A stretch of 64,000 nt of DNA. It comes from an uncultured Crocinitomix sp. (GTDB taxonomy: Bacteria > Bacteroidota > Bacteroidia > Flavobacteriales_D > Crocinitomicaceae). Positions 8,002 through 17,221 of this stretch are shown here, piece by piece. The translations under genes were made by a program, and so were the position numbers. Position 1 is the stretch's first letter. Every line of letters starts with the position of its first letter. The stretch covers positions 1-64,000 of the forward strand of contig CAJQHR010000001.1 of assembly GCA_905478225.1 (NCBI GenBank), written 5' to 3'. The notes below the pieces were generated by a model. It saw only the letters and a program-made list of their open reading frames with translations. It made no database searches and had not been told where the DNA came from.

Positions 8002-9597
8002 ATGAATTTATACAACAAAAAACAACGTTGGAAATTAGCACTTTTAGGAGTCGCAACTATCATGGTGGCGGCTTCTTTGTGGTTTTCATTTCAGATTGTC
8101 CGCAAGGTTCAGAATAAAGAAGTTGACCGTGTACAACAGTGGGCTGACGCCGTTAAAAGAAAGTCTGAATTGGTGAATCTAACCAATACAGCTTTTGACG
8201 AACTTTCAAATACGATTGAAGAGATGCGGGAACGCGATCGCCAAAAAGCTGAAATGTTATCCTTGGCGATTAATGAAGTCAACAAACCTTTGGACGATTA
8301 TTCGTTCGTATTAAAGGTAATGCAAGAGAATGGTGGAGTGCCCATGATTTTGACGGATATGGATGAGAATATTGTGGATCAACATAATATTGAGTGGGTA
8401 TTTGAAGCGATCGAAAATCAGGTGGAAATCGATCATCCCAATTTCTCAGAAACATTGAGAGATTCAGTGTGCGAACAAATAAAAAATGATAGTTTGAAAT
8501 CATTTTTAGCCTTTTGGCGCACGAAAAGAGAACCAATTGTAATTGATATTTTTGATGGTGATCAACAAAAGGTATTTTACTTTGATTCAACCTATTACAG
8601 AACAATAAAACTACAAGAACTTCAGAGGAATAGAGATTCATTGAGTCAAGCTTTTACAAGTGAATTAATTGAAAATGAAAATTTGGTCCCCGTCATGTTT
8701 ATTGATAAAGGCAGCCGAGAAGTCATTGCCACCAATATTCCTGAATATGATTCAACCAATACAGCTGCTATAATCAAAGACTTGGCCTCAAAAAATGATT
8801 CGATAGAGGTGAATTTGGGTGATTTAAAAGAGGGCGTAATTTATTTCGAATATTCGGCTGAAATTACCCAAATGAAGTATTTTCCATTTGTACAATTCTT
8901 TATTATTGGTCTTTTTGTGCTCATTGCTTATATCGTGTTTAGCACCTTTAGAAAAGCCGAACAGGACCAAGTTTGGGTGGGTATGGCCAAAGAAACGGCA
9001 CATCAATTAGGAACACCTATTTCATCATTAATGGCGTGGAATCAATTGCTTGAAGCACAAGGCGTTGACGAATATATAACCAAAGAAATAGATAAGGACA
9101 TTGAGCGCTTGAGTATGGTTACCAATCGTTTTTCTAAAATTGGTTCTGAGGCAGTTCTCGAAGAAGAAAATATGGGTGTTATTTTGGAAGAGATAATTGA
9201 ATATTTACGCAAACGAATTTCCGCCAAAATAAGTTTGAATTACGAAAAGCCTCAACAACTTGTTACGGCAATGGTTAACCGATCGTTGATTGAATGGGTT
9301 GTGGAAAATATCGCTAAAAATGCCGTGGATGCTATGGAAGGTTCAGGTAACATAACCTTCGAAATCACTCAGGGAGATGATTACGTTCAGATTGATATAA
9401 TCGACAACGGTAAAGGAATTCCATCCAACAAGCTAAAAACGGTTTTTCAGCCCGGTTATACGACAAAAAAACGTGGTTGGGGACTAGGGCTTTCGTTGGT
9501 TAAACGAATCGTTGAAGATTTCCACAAAGGAAAAGTATTCGTGTTGAGGTCAGAACCCGGAGTAGGCACAACGTTCAGAATAAACTTAAAGGTTTAA
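8002..9597 (+). CDS. Orphan sensor histidine kinase
   Basis: Membrane-bound two-component kinase of 531 residues. Transmembrane helix 1 (about 13-32) and helix 2 (about 294-314) flank a roughly 260-residue extracytoplasmic sensor region, part of which is coiled coil. The cytoplasmic part has the H-box VGMAKETAHQLGTPISSL with the phospho-acceptor H334. The ATPase domain has N-box VVENIAKNAVDAMEG (near 433), G1 DNGKGIP (near 468) and G2 GWGLGLSLVKRI (near 492). There is no HAMP or PAS domain that I can see. No response regulator gene lies nearby, so its partner is encoded elsewhere. It probably shares a transcript with the AsmA-like gene upstream, which hints at envelope sensing, though that is inference. 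Confidence 0.9.
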   Translation: MNLYNKKQRWKLALLGVATIMVAASLWFSFQIVRKVQNKEVDRVQQWADAVKRKSELVNLTNTAFDELSNTIEEMRERDRQKAEMLSLAINEVNKPLDDYSFVLKVMQENGGVPMILTDMDENIVDQHNIEWVFEAIENQVEIDHPNFSETLRDSVCEQIKNDSLKSFLAFWRTKREPIVIDIFDGDQQKVFYFDSTYYRTIKLQELQRNRDSLSQAFTSELIENENLVPVMFIDKGSREVIATNIPEYDSTNTAAIIKDLASKNDSIEVNLGDLKEGVIYFEYSAEITQMKYFPFVQFFIIGLFVLIAYIVFSTFRKAEQDQVWVGMAKETAHQLGTPISSLMAWNQLLEAQGVDEYITKEIDKDIERLSMVTNRFSKIGSEAVLEEENMGVILEEIIEYLRKRISAKISLNYEKPQQLVTAMVNRSLIEWVVENIAKNAVDAMEGSGNITFEITQGDDYVQIDIIDNGKGIPSNKLKTVFQPGYTTKKRGWGLGLSLVKRIVEDFHKGKVFVLRSEPGVGTTFRINLKV

Positions 9598-9610
9598 TTT
9601 TTTCCAACAA

Positions 9611-9669
9611 CGCGTTTCGAAGGATTTGCAATCCTTCGATTTATACGCAGCAATCCTTCAACAACTAAC
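9611..9669. repeat. Palindromic intergenic repeat, family B, copy 1
   Basis: The core 9618-9638 reads CGAAGGATTTGCAATCCTTCG, almost a perfect palindrome. It is followed by GCAATCCTTCAACAAC (9650-9665), which is close to GCGATCCCTCAACAAT after copy 3. It fills the gap between the convergent kinase and mce genes and could act as a two-way terminator. Confidence 0.6.
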
Positions 9670-9672
9670 TAC

Positions 9673-10071
9673 TTACCCCTTATCCTGGCACAACTCAATT
9701 AAAACCCCATTCGTTGATTTCGGTTGCAAAAATGCAATGCGTTTATTATCGGCACCAGCTTTCGCTTCAGTATGAATTAGTTTAAAACCGCGTTCACCAA
9801 GGCGTTTAATTTCCGCATCAATATCTTCAACTTCAAATGCCATATGATGGATTCCCTCGCCTTTTTTTTCGATAAACTTGGCAATTGGACTATCTGGGGA
9901 TGTGGCCTCTAACAACTCAATTTTGGAAGCGCCCACCTGGAAAAAGGAGGTCTTGACACCTTCTGATTCTACACTTTCAATTTTATAGTGAGGCGCATCA
10001 AATAGTGCTGCAAATAATTCATTTGATTGTTCAATGTCTTTTACCGCAATTCCAATGTGTTCAAGTTTCAT
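9673..10071 (-). CDS. mce: Methylmalonyl-CoA epimerase
   Basis: Interconverts (S)- and (R)-methylmalonyl-CoA in the propionate pathway, feeding methylmalonyl-CoA mutase. The 132-residue product is a vicinal oxygen chelate (glyoxalase-fold) protein with metal ligands expected at H5 (MKLEHIGIAV), the His in GIHHMAFEV and the Glu in VLIELCQ near the C-terminus. The start at 10071 gives the standard N-terminus MKLEHIGIAVKD; the frame also extends 15 codons upstream, but those residues are not family-like. It stands alone, and the mutase genes are not in this window. Confidence 0.92.
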   Translation of the reverse strand: MKLEHIGIAVKDIEQSNELFAALFDAPHYKIESVESEGVKTSFFQVGASKIELLEATSPDSPIAKFIEKKGEGIHHMAFEVEDIDAEIKRLGERGFKLIHTEAKAGADNKRIAFLQPKSTNGVLIELCQDKG

Positions 10072-10093
10072 AATGTCGTTATTTTTTAAATAA

Positions 10094-10126
10094 AAAATCC
10101 GTCTTAGCAGAGCCAAAACGGATTTT
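10094..10126 (-). terminator. Rho-independent terminator of the 10148-10957 gene
   Basis: Perfect 9-bp stem AAAATCCGT (10094-10102) and ACGGATTTT (10118-10126), with T-rich sequence following on the minus strand. It lies between the upstream secreted-protein gene and mce, so mce probably has its own promoter or depends on readthrough. Confidence 0.7.
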
Positions 10127-10147
10127 AATATCGTGTTAAAAGCTGAG

Positions 10148-10957
10148 TTATAGCTTAATAAATTTCTCGTTTTTATTGTCGTAGTTAATATAATACGCTC
10201 CCTTTTTTAAGTTGGAACAATCAACTTCAGACCCGACTCCCTTTTTGACAATATTGCCATAGGCATCATAAATTTCATACTTTGTTTCAATAGGTGTACT
10301 GCCAGATGTAAACGTAATTGACTTTCTAACTTTTTTAGGATTCACCTTTGGCTCAAGAATAGATGTGTTTACAAAGGTAACTGCTTCAGAAGGGCGTTTT
10401 CTTCCCGTATGATCCGTTTGTACAACACGTACCTTATTCTCACCAGAATGCGGCGAAACATTAAATGTATATTCGTTAGTTGTAGCCTCTCCACTTCCGT
10501 CAACTTCTCCAATAAAAACCCATTTATTCCATCTATATTGTTCAATTACGAATGGTAATTTGCCAGATTCACTTGTAGTTGCCCACGTCAATGTACCGTC
10601 TGGAGTGCATTTTATGTCTTGAACTTCAAACGTACTTTTTGGAAGAAGTACTTCAGGATTTAAAACTTTAGGTTTACACCCTAATCCATGTTCTAACACA
10701 ATAAATACAGGATCGCCTATTCTTAAACCGAAAGCAGTAAAGTCTATTTCAAAAGCGCTAGATTGCAACCCATCAACAATCGGATCGCCATTTACAGTCG
10801 CTTTAGTGACACAAAATCCAAAACCATCTTCATCCTCAGGATTTTGAACATAAAGATTTTTGCCTTGGTAATGTCCTTCTAAAGATAAGTCCGCATAAGA
10901 AACGAACGTAGCGCCTAGAAAAACCAAAAGAAACAATATGTTGTTTTTCAATAACAT
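10148..10957 (-). CDS. Secreted protein with type IX secretion sorting tail
   Basis: A 269-residue exported protein of unknown function. A signal peptide (MLLKNNILFLLVFLGATFVSYA) is followed by a beta-rich middle region with several Cys (FCVT, GCKPKV, IKCTPDG) and a fibronectin-like stretch near 130-200. The last about 65 residues (ETKYEIYDAYGNIVKKG, then CSNLKKGAYYINYDNKNEKFIKL) match the shape of the type A C-terminal sorting domain used by the type IX secretion system. It is probably exported to the cell surface. It is transcribed alone and ends in a good terminator. Confidence 0.75.
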   Translation of the reverse strand: MLLKNNILFLLVFLGATFVSYADLSLEGHYQGKNLYVQNPEDEDGFGFCVTKATVNGDPIVDGLQSSAFEIDFTAFGLRIGDPVFIVLEHGLGCKPKVLNPEVLLPKSTFEVQDIKCTPDGTLTWATTSESGKLPFVIEQYRWNKWVFIGEVDGSGEATTNEYTFNVSPHSGENKVRVVQTDHTGRKRPSEAVTFVNTSILEPKVNPKKVRKSITFTSGSTPIETKYEIYDAYGNIVKKGVGSEVDCSNLKKGAYYINYDNKNEKFIKL

Positions 10958-11113
10958 ATAGAAATTATGCGTTTTTTAATACCATTACCAATTGCAATAA
11001 TAAAGTTTACTTAATTAATAAACAAGATAAAACGTCTATTTTTTTAGCTATATGTATTAGTTGAAGGGGTTTAAATTTCCTATAGATAATTAAGGACTTA
11101 TAAAAAAATCATC

Positions 11114-11121
11114 TATATTTG
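11114..11121 (+). promoter_or_regulatory. Putative -7 box for the solute-binding protein / hemW run
   Basis: TATATTTG fits TANNTTTG and lies 34 bp upstream of the ATG at 11156. No clear -33 TTG is present at 17-20 bp. Confidence 0.45.
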
Positions 11122-11155
11122 AAAAGATATCGCACCAAGTGAATTACCTGTTACC

Positions 11156-12898
11156 ATGACAAAATATTTTTATTTAAGTTTGATTGCATCCGTTTTTCTG
11201 CTTTTTAGTTGCGGCGGTGAGCCTATTGAAAACTCTGAGGGCACTGCTGAGAACGAAGACGTTATACCAATGGGTGGCGTATTCAGAATGACAATTGGAA
11301 GCTATTTCAAAGGTGTCCAAATTAACGAAGTTCAAAAACTGGAGGAATCACAAATTTATTGGCAAATATTTGAGGGGCTTGTAAAATACAATGCTAAAAC
11401 ACTCGAAATTGAACCTGGAATAGCCAAAGAATGGTCAGTTTCAGATGACGGTCTAATCTATACGTTCGACTTGCGTGATGATGTCTATTTCCACGATAAT
11501 GTCTGTTTTGAAGGAGGGGAAGGAAGAAAAGTTACGGCAGATGATGTTGTTTTCTCTTTTGAGCAGATTTTTAATATGAAAGCGACGAACAGCGGTTATT
11601 CAATTTTTAAAAATACAATTGCTGGTGGTGATGCCTTTCATGATGGTGAGGCAGAAAGCATTGAAGGGATTTCATTGAATGGCAATCAAGTGATTGTCCG
11701 ATTAGAAGAACCAAGTTTGGCATTTATACAGAAATTGGCCAGTGTTTTTGGATCGATTATAGCAAAAGAGTCTTTAGAAGCTGAAGATTTTTTACTAGTT
11801 GGTACAGGACCATTTGTGTATGATCAGGAGAACTCAAATTCTGAATTAGTCAAATTGGGCAAGAACACGAATTATTATGGGGAAGATGCAAAAGGAAATA
11901 AGCTGCCTTATTTGGATAGCGTTGTTTTTGCATATTATGAGGATAATGATGAGAAAATGGATTTGTTCTGGAATGGCAAATTGAGTTTCATTAGTAAGGT
12001 GCCTATCACAAAAATATCGGAAGTTTTGGAGGAGCGAATTGGAGATTTTGAAAGTAAACCGCCCAAATTCATTTTAAACAGTGAACCTGAATTATTAACT
12101 ACTTATTTGGAGTTGAACATGACCACACCGGTTTTGAAAAAACGGAAAGTAAGACAAGCATTGAATTATGCCATCAACCGTAAAAAGTTGTATGAGAAAA
12201 TCCTTAAAAATCAAGCCTATGAAATTGGGAAATTCGGAATTGTTCCGCCCTTACCTAATGTCTTTAGCGATTATGATTTTGAGGGAGTACTAGACAATTC
12301 TTACACCTACAATCCACAACGCGCAAAGGAGTTGTTGGCTGAGGCGGGCTATCCTGACGGTAAAAATTTCCCTTCCTTGCAAATGCAATTTAAAAGCGGA
12401 AGTTCAGATTATTTAATTGCTTCTGAAATACAAAGTCAACTGCGCAGTGTCTTAAATATTAATTTAGATATTGAAGCGGTTGAGTTTAACAAAATGCTTG
12501 TGAATAAAGCAATGGGTAACGCTGATATATTTAGAACAAATTGGATAGGTGATTATGCAACGCCTGAAGCGTTTTTGACAAATGCTTATGGCAAAGCAGT
12601 CCCTGCTAAAAGGGATGAGCCTTCTTATTTAAATAGCTCGCGTTATCAAAATCCAGCATTTGATGATTTATTCGAGCAGGGAGCCAGAGCAATGGATGCC
12701 GCCGAAGCAAATGAGTTTTTCAGTCAAGCTGAAAAGCTATTGATGGAAGATGCTGTTTTCATTATTTTATGGTATGGTGCAGACATGATGCTGCAACAAG
12801 CGTATGTGAGAGAGTTCGAAACTAATAGTATTGGTTATATCGACTTTAAACAAGTGTATTTTAAAACGCCAACAGCGTCTGAGTATCCAAGCAATTAA
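11156..12898 (+). CDS. Family 5 solute-binding lipoprotein (peptide/nickel type)
   Basis: An ABC-transporter extracellular solute-binding protein of the oligopeptide/dipeptide/nickel group (SBP family 5). The lipobox is LLFSCGG with C19. The body carries the family pattern: GGVFRMTIG, YWQIFEGLVKYN, IEPGIAKEWSVSDDGLIYTFDLRDDVYFHD, VTADDVVFSFEQ, VRQALNYAINRKKL and AKELLAEAGYPDG. No permease or ATPase gene is near it. It begins a tight same-strand run (9 bp before hemW). A paralogue lies at 39182-40966 with the same overall plan. The ligand cannot be read from the sequence. Confidence 0.9.
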   Translation: MTKYFYLSLIASVFLLFSCGGEPIENSEGTAENEDVIPMGGVFRMTIGSYFKGVQINEVQKLEESQIYWQIFEGLVKYNAKTLEIEPGIAKEWSVSDDGLIYTFDLRDDVYFHDNVCFEGGEGRKVTADDVVFSFEQIFNMKATNSGYSIFKNTIAGGDAFHDGEAESIEGISLNGNQVIVRLEEPSLAFIQKLASVFGSIIAKESLEAEDFLLVGTGPFVYDQENSNSELVKLGKNTNYYGEDAKGNKLPYLDSVVFAYYEDNDEKMDLFWNGKLSFISKVPITKISEVLEERIGDFESKPPKFILNSEPELLTTYLELNMTTPVLKKRKVRQALNYAINRKKLYEKILKNQAYEIGKFGIVPPLPNVFSDYDFEGVLDNSYTYNPQRAKELLAEAGYPDGKNFPSLQMQFKSGSSDYLIASEIQSQLRSVLNINLDIEAVEFNKMLVNKAMGNADIFRTNWIGDYATPEAFLTNAYGKAVPAKRDEPSYLNSSRYQNPAFDDLFEQGARAMDAAEANEFFSQAEKLLMEDAVFIILWYGADMMLQQAYVREFETNSIGYIDFKQVYFKTPTASEYPSN

Positions 12899-12907
12899 TT
12901 CCTATTA

Positions 12908-14038
12908 ATGGCAGGCATCTATGTCCATGTACCTTTTTGTAAGGTGAAATGTCACTATTGTGATTTTCATTTTTCAGTTCAACTTAAAAATAGAGCGGCA
13001 CTTATTGCTTCCATCTGTAATGAGTTAGTCATTCGGCAAAATTATATTGGGGATGAACCTGTACGAACGATTTATTTTGGTGGTGGAACACCAAGTGTGA
13101 TTGAAATTGAATTATTGAACGAGATCCTTCAAACCATAAGATTGAATTATACGATTGATCCGGATTGTGAAATAACACTTGAATGTAATCCTGATGATTT
13201 AGAGGAAGAAAAATTGATTGCGCTGCACAAATTTGGAGTCAACCGACTGAGTATTGGAATTCAATCTTTCAATAACAATGTGCTGGAATTTATGAATCGG
13301 GCGCATAACTCAACACAAGCAACAAATTCTGTAATTATGGCTAAGGCCTGCGGATTTGATAACATTACTATTGATTTAATTTATGGTGTTCCAGGTACTA
13401 CAATGGAAACTTGGAAAAATCAATTGGACCTTATGCTTGAGCTGGGCGTGCCGCATCTATCCGCTTATTGTTTGACGATTGAAGAAAATACAGTTTTTGG
13501 AAACTGGCAGAAAAAGGGCAAGCTTAAGCCCTACGAAGATCAAGAAAGTTTGAAACAGTTTCAATATTTGATAGATTTCATGGAAAAAAACGGCTATGAG
13601 CAATATGAGATTTCAAATTTTGCCAGGCCAAGTTTTATTTCAAAGCATAACTCTGCTTATTGGTTGGGTGAGAAATATTTAGGCGTTGGTCCCTCGGCGC
13701 ACTCATTTAATGGTGCTAAAAGAAGTTGGAATGTTGCCAATAATCCAAAATATATTCAACTCATTAAAAAGGAAGAAGCGTTTAACGAGGAAGAAACATT
13801 ATCATTAAAAGACCAGTTCAATGAGTATATATTGACCCGTTTGCGCACAAAATGGGGGATTGCTTTGGCAGATTTAACCGAAATTTCAGCTGAAATGTTA
13901 GCAGATTCTATGCCCGTTTTAATGGACAATATTGCAGAAGGCAACCTCGTTAAAAATGGTGACGTTTATACATTGACCAATCAAGGCAAGTACATTGCAG
14001 ATGGCATTTCTGCCGACTTGTTTTCAGATGTGCCTTAG
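12908..14038 (+). CDS. hemW: HemW, radical SAM heme chaperone
   Basis: A radical SAM protein of the coproporphyrinogen-oxidase-like family; members are now regarded as heme-binding chaperones that deliver heme to respiratory enzymes, not as oxidases. The 4Fe-4S cysteines are C11, C15 and C18 in VPFCKVKCHYCDF. This CxxxCxxC lacks the extra downstream Cys of true HemN. YFGGGTPS, ECNPDD, GVNRLSIGIQSF and the C-terminal HemN-like domain (LKDQFNEYILTRLRTKWGI) follow. At 376 residues it is of normal size. The flanking genes do not belong to heme synthesis. Confidence 0.93.
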   Translation: MAGIYVHVPFCKVKCHYCDFHFSVQLKNRAALIASICNELVIRQNYIGDEPVRTIYFGGGTPSVIEIELLNEILQTIRLNYTIDPDCEITLECNPDDLEEEKLIALHKFGVNRLSIGIQSFNNNVLEFMNRAHNSTQATNSVIMAKACGFDNITIDLIYGVPGTTMETWKNQLDLMLELGVPHLSAYCLTIEENTVFGNWQKKGKLKPYEDQESLKQFQYLIDFMEKNGYEQYEISNFARPSFISKHNSAYWLGEKYLGVGPSAHSFNGAKRSWNVANNPKYIQLIKKEEAFNEEETLSLKDQFNEYILTRLRTKWGIALADLTEISAEMLADSMPVLMDNIAEGNLVKNGDVYTLTNQGKYIADGISADLFSDVP

Positions 14039-14111
14039 CGGCTTGAACTATTTTGTTCAGTCATGCATCCCTATTCCTTCCAAAAACTCTATTTTTGCTC
14101 AAAATAGACGT

Positions 14112-14591
14112 ATGGCGGATGAATTAATCCTTGAAGGAGAAACACGTGAAGAGAAATATCAAACTTTAATTCCACAAATTAAGGCCCTCATTTCTGATGA
14201 ACCTGATTTGGTGGCGAATTGTGCCAATATTGCAGCAGCATTGCGGCAAACGTTTGATTTTTTTTGGGTCGGATTTTATTTTGTAAAAGAAGACGAATTG
14301 GTGTTGGGACCTTTCCAAGGAGACATTGCTTGTACAAGAATTGCTCTGGGTCGCGGAGTATGCGGTAAGGCTTGGCAGAACAAAGAAACGATTATCGTGC
14401 CTGATGTGAATGCTTTCCCAGGACATATTGCTTGCAGTGCTGCAAGCGTATCTGAAATCGTCATTCCTATAATAAACAAGGGCGTTGTGCGTTCAGTACT
14501 TGACGTTGATAGTGATAAAAAAGATGGTTTTAATGCAATAGATCAAAAATATTTAACTGAACTGGCTGAATTAATTTCAGATCGGTTTTAA
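14112..14591 (+). CDS. msrC: Free methionine-(R)-sulfoxide reductase (GAF domain)
   Basis: Reduces free methionine-R-sulfoxide, an oxidative-stress repair enzyme acting in the cytoplasm. The 159-residue product is a single GAF domain with the three conserved cysteines at C74 (GDIACTRI), C84 (GRGVCGKAW) and C108 (GHIACSAAS), plus VSEIVIPI and SVLDVDSD near the end. I chose the ATG at 14112 because it gives a normal-length protein. The open frame extends back over the hemW end but that part has no family similarity. It lies 73 bp after hemW and 3 bp before the next gene, so it is probably co-transcribed. Confidence 0.92.
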   Translation: MADELILEGETREEKYQTLIPQIKALISDEPDLVANCANIAAALRQTFDFFWVGFYFVKEDELVLGPFQGDIACTRIALGRGVCGKAWQNKETIIVPDVNAFPGHIACSAASVSEIVIPIINKGVVRSVLDVDSDKKDGFNAIDQKYLTELAELISDRF

Positions 14592-14594
14592 TAC

Positions 14595-16193
14595 ATGAAA
14601 CGCAAATACATAACATATTGCATTTATAGTTTACTGAGCTTGTTGCTATTTGGTTGCGCGCAAATCAATCCCTTACAAGGGGGCGAGAAAGATGCCTTTG
14701 CGCCGAGGATCGATTCGGCGGGAACTTACCCACAAAACGGTCAAACGAATTTTGCCGGAAATGAAATTGTCATCAAGTTTGAGGAGTATATTGCGCTCAA
14801 TAATCCCAATGAAAACATCATCATAACGCCGCAACTAAAGAATAAGCCAGACATTTCATCAAAAAATAAAACGCTCAAAATAGTTTTTAACGATACTCTG
14901 CAAGAAAACACGACTTACACCATAAGTTTTAATCATGCCATTGCCGATATCACCGAAAAAAATGATTCTATTTTTCAATACGTTTTTTCCACTGGCGATT
15001 ATATTGATTCCTTGATCTTGAGCGGAACTGTGGTGGATGCGTTCACAAATAAACCATCCGAGGGTTATTTAGTCGGTTTGTACAATGCTAATTCTGAATA
15101 TCAATACGATTCAATTCCATTTAAGGAAAGACCGATTTATATTGCACAATCCAATCGAACTGGGAATTTTACCATGAATTATTTGAAGGAAGGCAGCTAT
15201 ATTATTTTTGCTGTTGAGGATCAGAATAGAAACTTAAAATTGGAGCCATTAGAGAGGCGTGCATTTTCACTAATCGACCGAATAAAAATTGACACAACAA
15301 ACGATAGCGTTGAACTTAGGGCTTTTGAGCCAGATGTGAATGAATCAAAACTAATCGACACTAAATTTAAGTCCCCTGGGCGTTTAGAGTTTATTTTTAA
15401 TAATACACCCGAGCAGTTTGAGGTAACCAGTGATTTAATGGAAATAAATCAAGAAGATTCTGGGGAAACAGATTCATTAGTGTATTGGTTAGCGCGCAAT
15501 GCGGAAGGTAGAATGGAATTTATTGTGAATGTCAATGGAGAAGTAGATACGCTAAAACCATTGTTGAGCGGTGTGCCTAAAATTAAAAATGAAACTGGAC
15601 TTGTGTTGACCAACAATTTAATTGGATCCAATTTATTGCCAAATGAACAATTCACCCTAATTTCTCCTGAACCTTATCAGGATATAATTGAACAAGGGAT
15701 CCATTTTATGGACAAAGATTCGGTTGAAATGGATCCAGTCGAATTCAAGATTGAAAATTTGCGTTCATTAGTTTTCGATACCTTAGCTGTCAATGTGAAA
15801 TTTCTTAAAATAGATTCGCTGGCAATTACATCTACTTTTTCGAATTCGGTTTTAAAACAACAATGGCTGACTATTAATCTGCTCCAAGCAGATTATTTTG
15901 GATCCTTAATTTTGAATTTAGACACGGTATTTAATCAACCTACTTACGTGGAATTGCTGAATGATAAAAATGTGCTAGTTGCAACAAAAAAAATGACCCA
16001 ACAAATGGTGTTTACAGAGCTCATTCCCGGAAAGTATCAAATCCGTCTTATCTTTGATGATAATAATGATGGGGAATGGACAACTGGATCCTTGAAAGAA
16101 AAAAGATTGCCAGAAAGGGTAATATACAATCGAGAATTAATTGACATAAAGTCAAGATGGGAAAAAGAGGTAGATTGGATTATTGAAAATTAG
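14595..16193 (+). CDS. Lipoprotein with bacterial Ig-like domain
   Basis: A 532-residue lipoprotein with signal ending LLLFGC (C21). The N-terminal part (INPLQGGEKDAFAPRI, AGTYPQNGQTNFAGNEIVIKFEEYI, LQENTTYTISFNHAIADITEKN) is a bacterial Ig-like (SbsA / Big_5 type) domain widespread in Bacteroidota. It is followed by a carboxypeptidase-regulatory-like beta region (about 135-240) and a C-terminal part of unknown fold with DDNNDGEWTTG. The role is unknown; the family is annotated only as Ig-like domain-containing protein. It starts 3 bp after msrC and ends 4 bp before the next gene. Confidence 0.8.
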   Translation: MKRKYITYCIYSLLSLLLFGCAQINPLQGGEKDAFAPRIDSAGTYPQNGQTNFAGNEIVIKFEEYIALNNPNENIIITPQLKNKPDISSKNKTLKIVFNDTLQENTTYTISFNHAIADITEKNDSIFQYVFSTGDYIDSLILSGTVVDAFTNKPSEGYLVGLYNANSEYQYDSIPFKERPIYIAQSNRTGNFTMNYLKEGSYIIFAVEDQNRNLKLEPLERRAFSLIDRIKIDTTNDSVELRAFEPDVNESKLIDTKFKSPGRLEFIFNNTPEQFEVTSDLMEINQEDSGETDSLVYWLARNAEGRMEFIVNVNGEVDTLKPLLSGVPKIKNETGLVLTNNLIGSNLLPNEQFTLISPEPYQDIIEQGIHFMDKDSVEMDPVEFKIENLRSLVFDTLAVNVKFLKIDSLAITSTFSNSVLKQQWLTINLLQADYFGSLILNLDTVFNQPTYVELLNDKNVLVATKKMTQQMVFTELIPGKYQIRLIFDDNNDGEWTTGSLKEKRLPERVIYNRELIDIKSRWEKEVDWIIEN

Positions 16194-16197
16194 GAAA

Positions 16198-17058
16198 ATG
16201 GGAATGTTCAAAGATTTTTTAAAGAATCGATTTTATATTTTGAAAGTAAGAAATCGGTTTTCTGCAGAAGTACAAATCAGCCAACGAGAACTATTGCTAA
16301 AGTATCAACAATGGCGAAATAAAGGCACCCTTCCTTCAATTGATGACACGGGTTTTCGTGTTTTTTCTCAATACGAGGAAGACGGTAAGCTCCTGTTTAT
16401 TTTGTCTGTTATTGGAATGAAGAATAAGACTTTTGTTGAAATTGGTTCTGATGATGGAATTAATAGCAATTGCGCCAATTTAGCGTTGAATCATGGTTAC
16501 CACGGTTTATTTTTAGACGGAAATCCAAAGGCGATTAAACGTGGTGAACGATTCTATGGAAAGTATCCACACCCATGGATGTATGCGCCCAAATTCAAAT
16601 GTGCTAAAGTACAAGCTGAAAATATTAACGCCTTATTAACAGAAGCGGGTCTGAGTGGTGATATTGATGTGTTATCAATTGATATTGATGGCAACGATTA
16701 TTGGGTATGGAACGCGCTAGAAGCCGTTAGTCCGAATGTTGTTATCATTGAAACACACGTAGAATTTGGAATGCGAAACATTGTCGTTCCTTATGACCCA
16801 AATTATTTCTTCCCAGGCAAACATCCAGTTTATCATGGGGCTTCACCAATCGCTATGGTGAATTTAGCCAAAAAGAAAGGGTACCGTTTAGTCGGTGCAA
16901 ATGAACTCGGCTTTAATTTCATTTTTGTTAAAAACGGACTAGCAGATGATGATATTCCAGAGGTGACTGTGGAGTCTGTGCTCACACATCCGTCAGTAAA
17001 AGAGTCTTGGAAACGTTTTGAACCCATTAAAGATTGGGAATTTTTATCTCCGGAATAA
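16198..17058 (+). CDS. FkbM-like SAM-dependent methyltransferase
   Basis: A 286-residue cytoplasmic protein with the methyltransferase motif I region TFVEIGSDDGINSNC (near 79-92), motif II-like GLFLDGNPKAI, and DVLSIDIDGNDYWVW, which resembles the FkbM-type fold. FkbM members methylate hydroxyl groups on sugars or polyketides, but the substrate here is unknown and there are no glycan genes around. The ATG at 16198 follows the previous stop by 4 bp. A second ATG at 16204 and an overlapping TTG at 16183 are alternatives. It is the last gene of the run that begins at 11156. Confidence 0.7.
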   Translation: MGMFKDFLKNRFYILKVRNRFSAEVQISQRELLLKYQQWRNKGTLPSIDDTGFRVFSQYEEDGKLLFILSVIGMKNKTFVEIGSDDGINSNCANLALNHGYHGLFLDGNPKAIKRGERFYGKYPHPWMYAPKFKCAKVQAENINALLTEAGLSGDIDVLSIDIDGNDYWVWNALEAVSPNVVIIETHVEFGMRNIVVPYDPNYFFPGKHPVYHGASPIAMVNLAKKKGYRLVGANELGFNFIFVKNGLADDDIPEVTVESVLTHPSVKESWKRFEPIKDWEFLSPE

Positions 17059-17070
17059 TGTAAAAGTCTC

Positions 17071-17151
17071 AATTCACTTATTTTTCAGCCGTCCGTGCGA
17101 GGGATTCAGAAAGAACTTGTGAATTGTACCGAGAACAGGGCTGAAAAATAA
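17071..17151. repeat. Long-stem intergenic inverted repeat, family A, copy 1
   Basis: A perfect 13-bp inverted repeat, TTATTTTTCAGCC (17078-17090) and GGCTGAAAAATAA (17139-17151), with AATTCAC (17071) / GTGAATT (17119) also complementary. The right arm contains TACCGAGAAC, shared with other intergenic repeats of this window. It lies after the FkbM-like gene and may end its transcript. Confidence 0.6.
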
Positions 17152-17196
17152 TCCCAATTGTTAATAAGATTCTTCTCAATAACCCATCCCAAAATG

Positions 17197-17204
17197 TAAC
17201 TTTG
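17197..17204 (+). promoter_or_regulatory. Putative -7 box for purD
   Basis: TAACTTTG matches TANNTTTG, 17 bp upstream of the purD ATG. The -33 TTG is not evident. Confidence 0.45.
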
Positions 17205-17221
17205 CATAAAATAATTGACAA

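Noticed and set aside
8279-8641. 120-codon minus-strand frame inside the sensor kinase gene
   Set aside because: It lies wholly within a confident gene and has no protein-like features.
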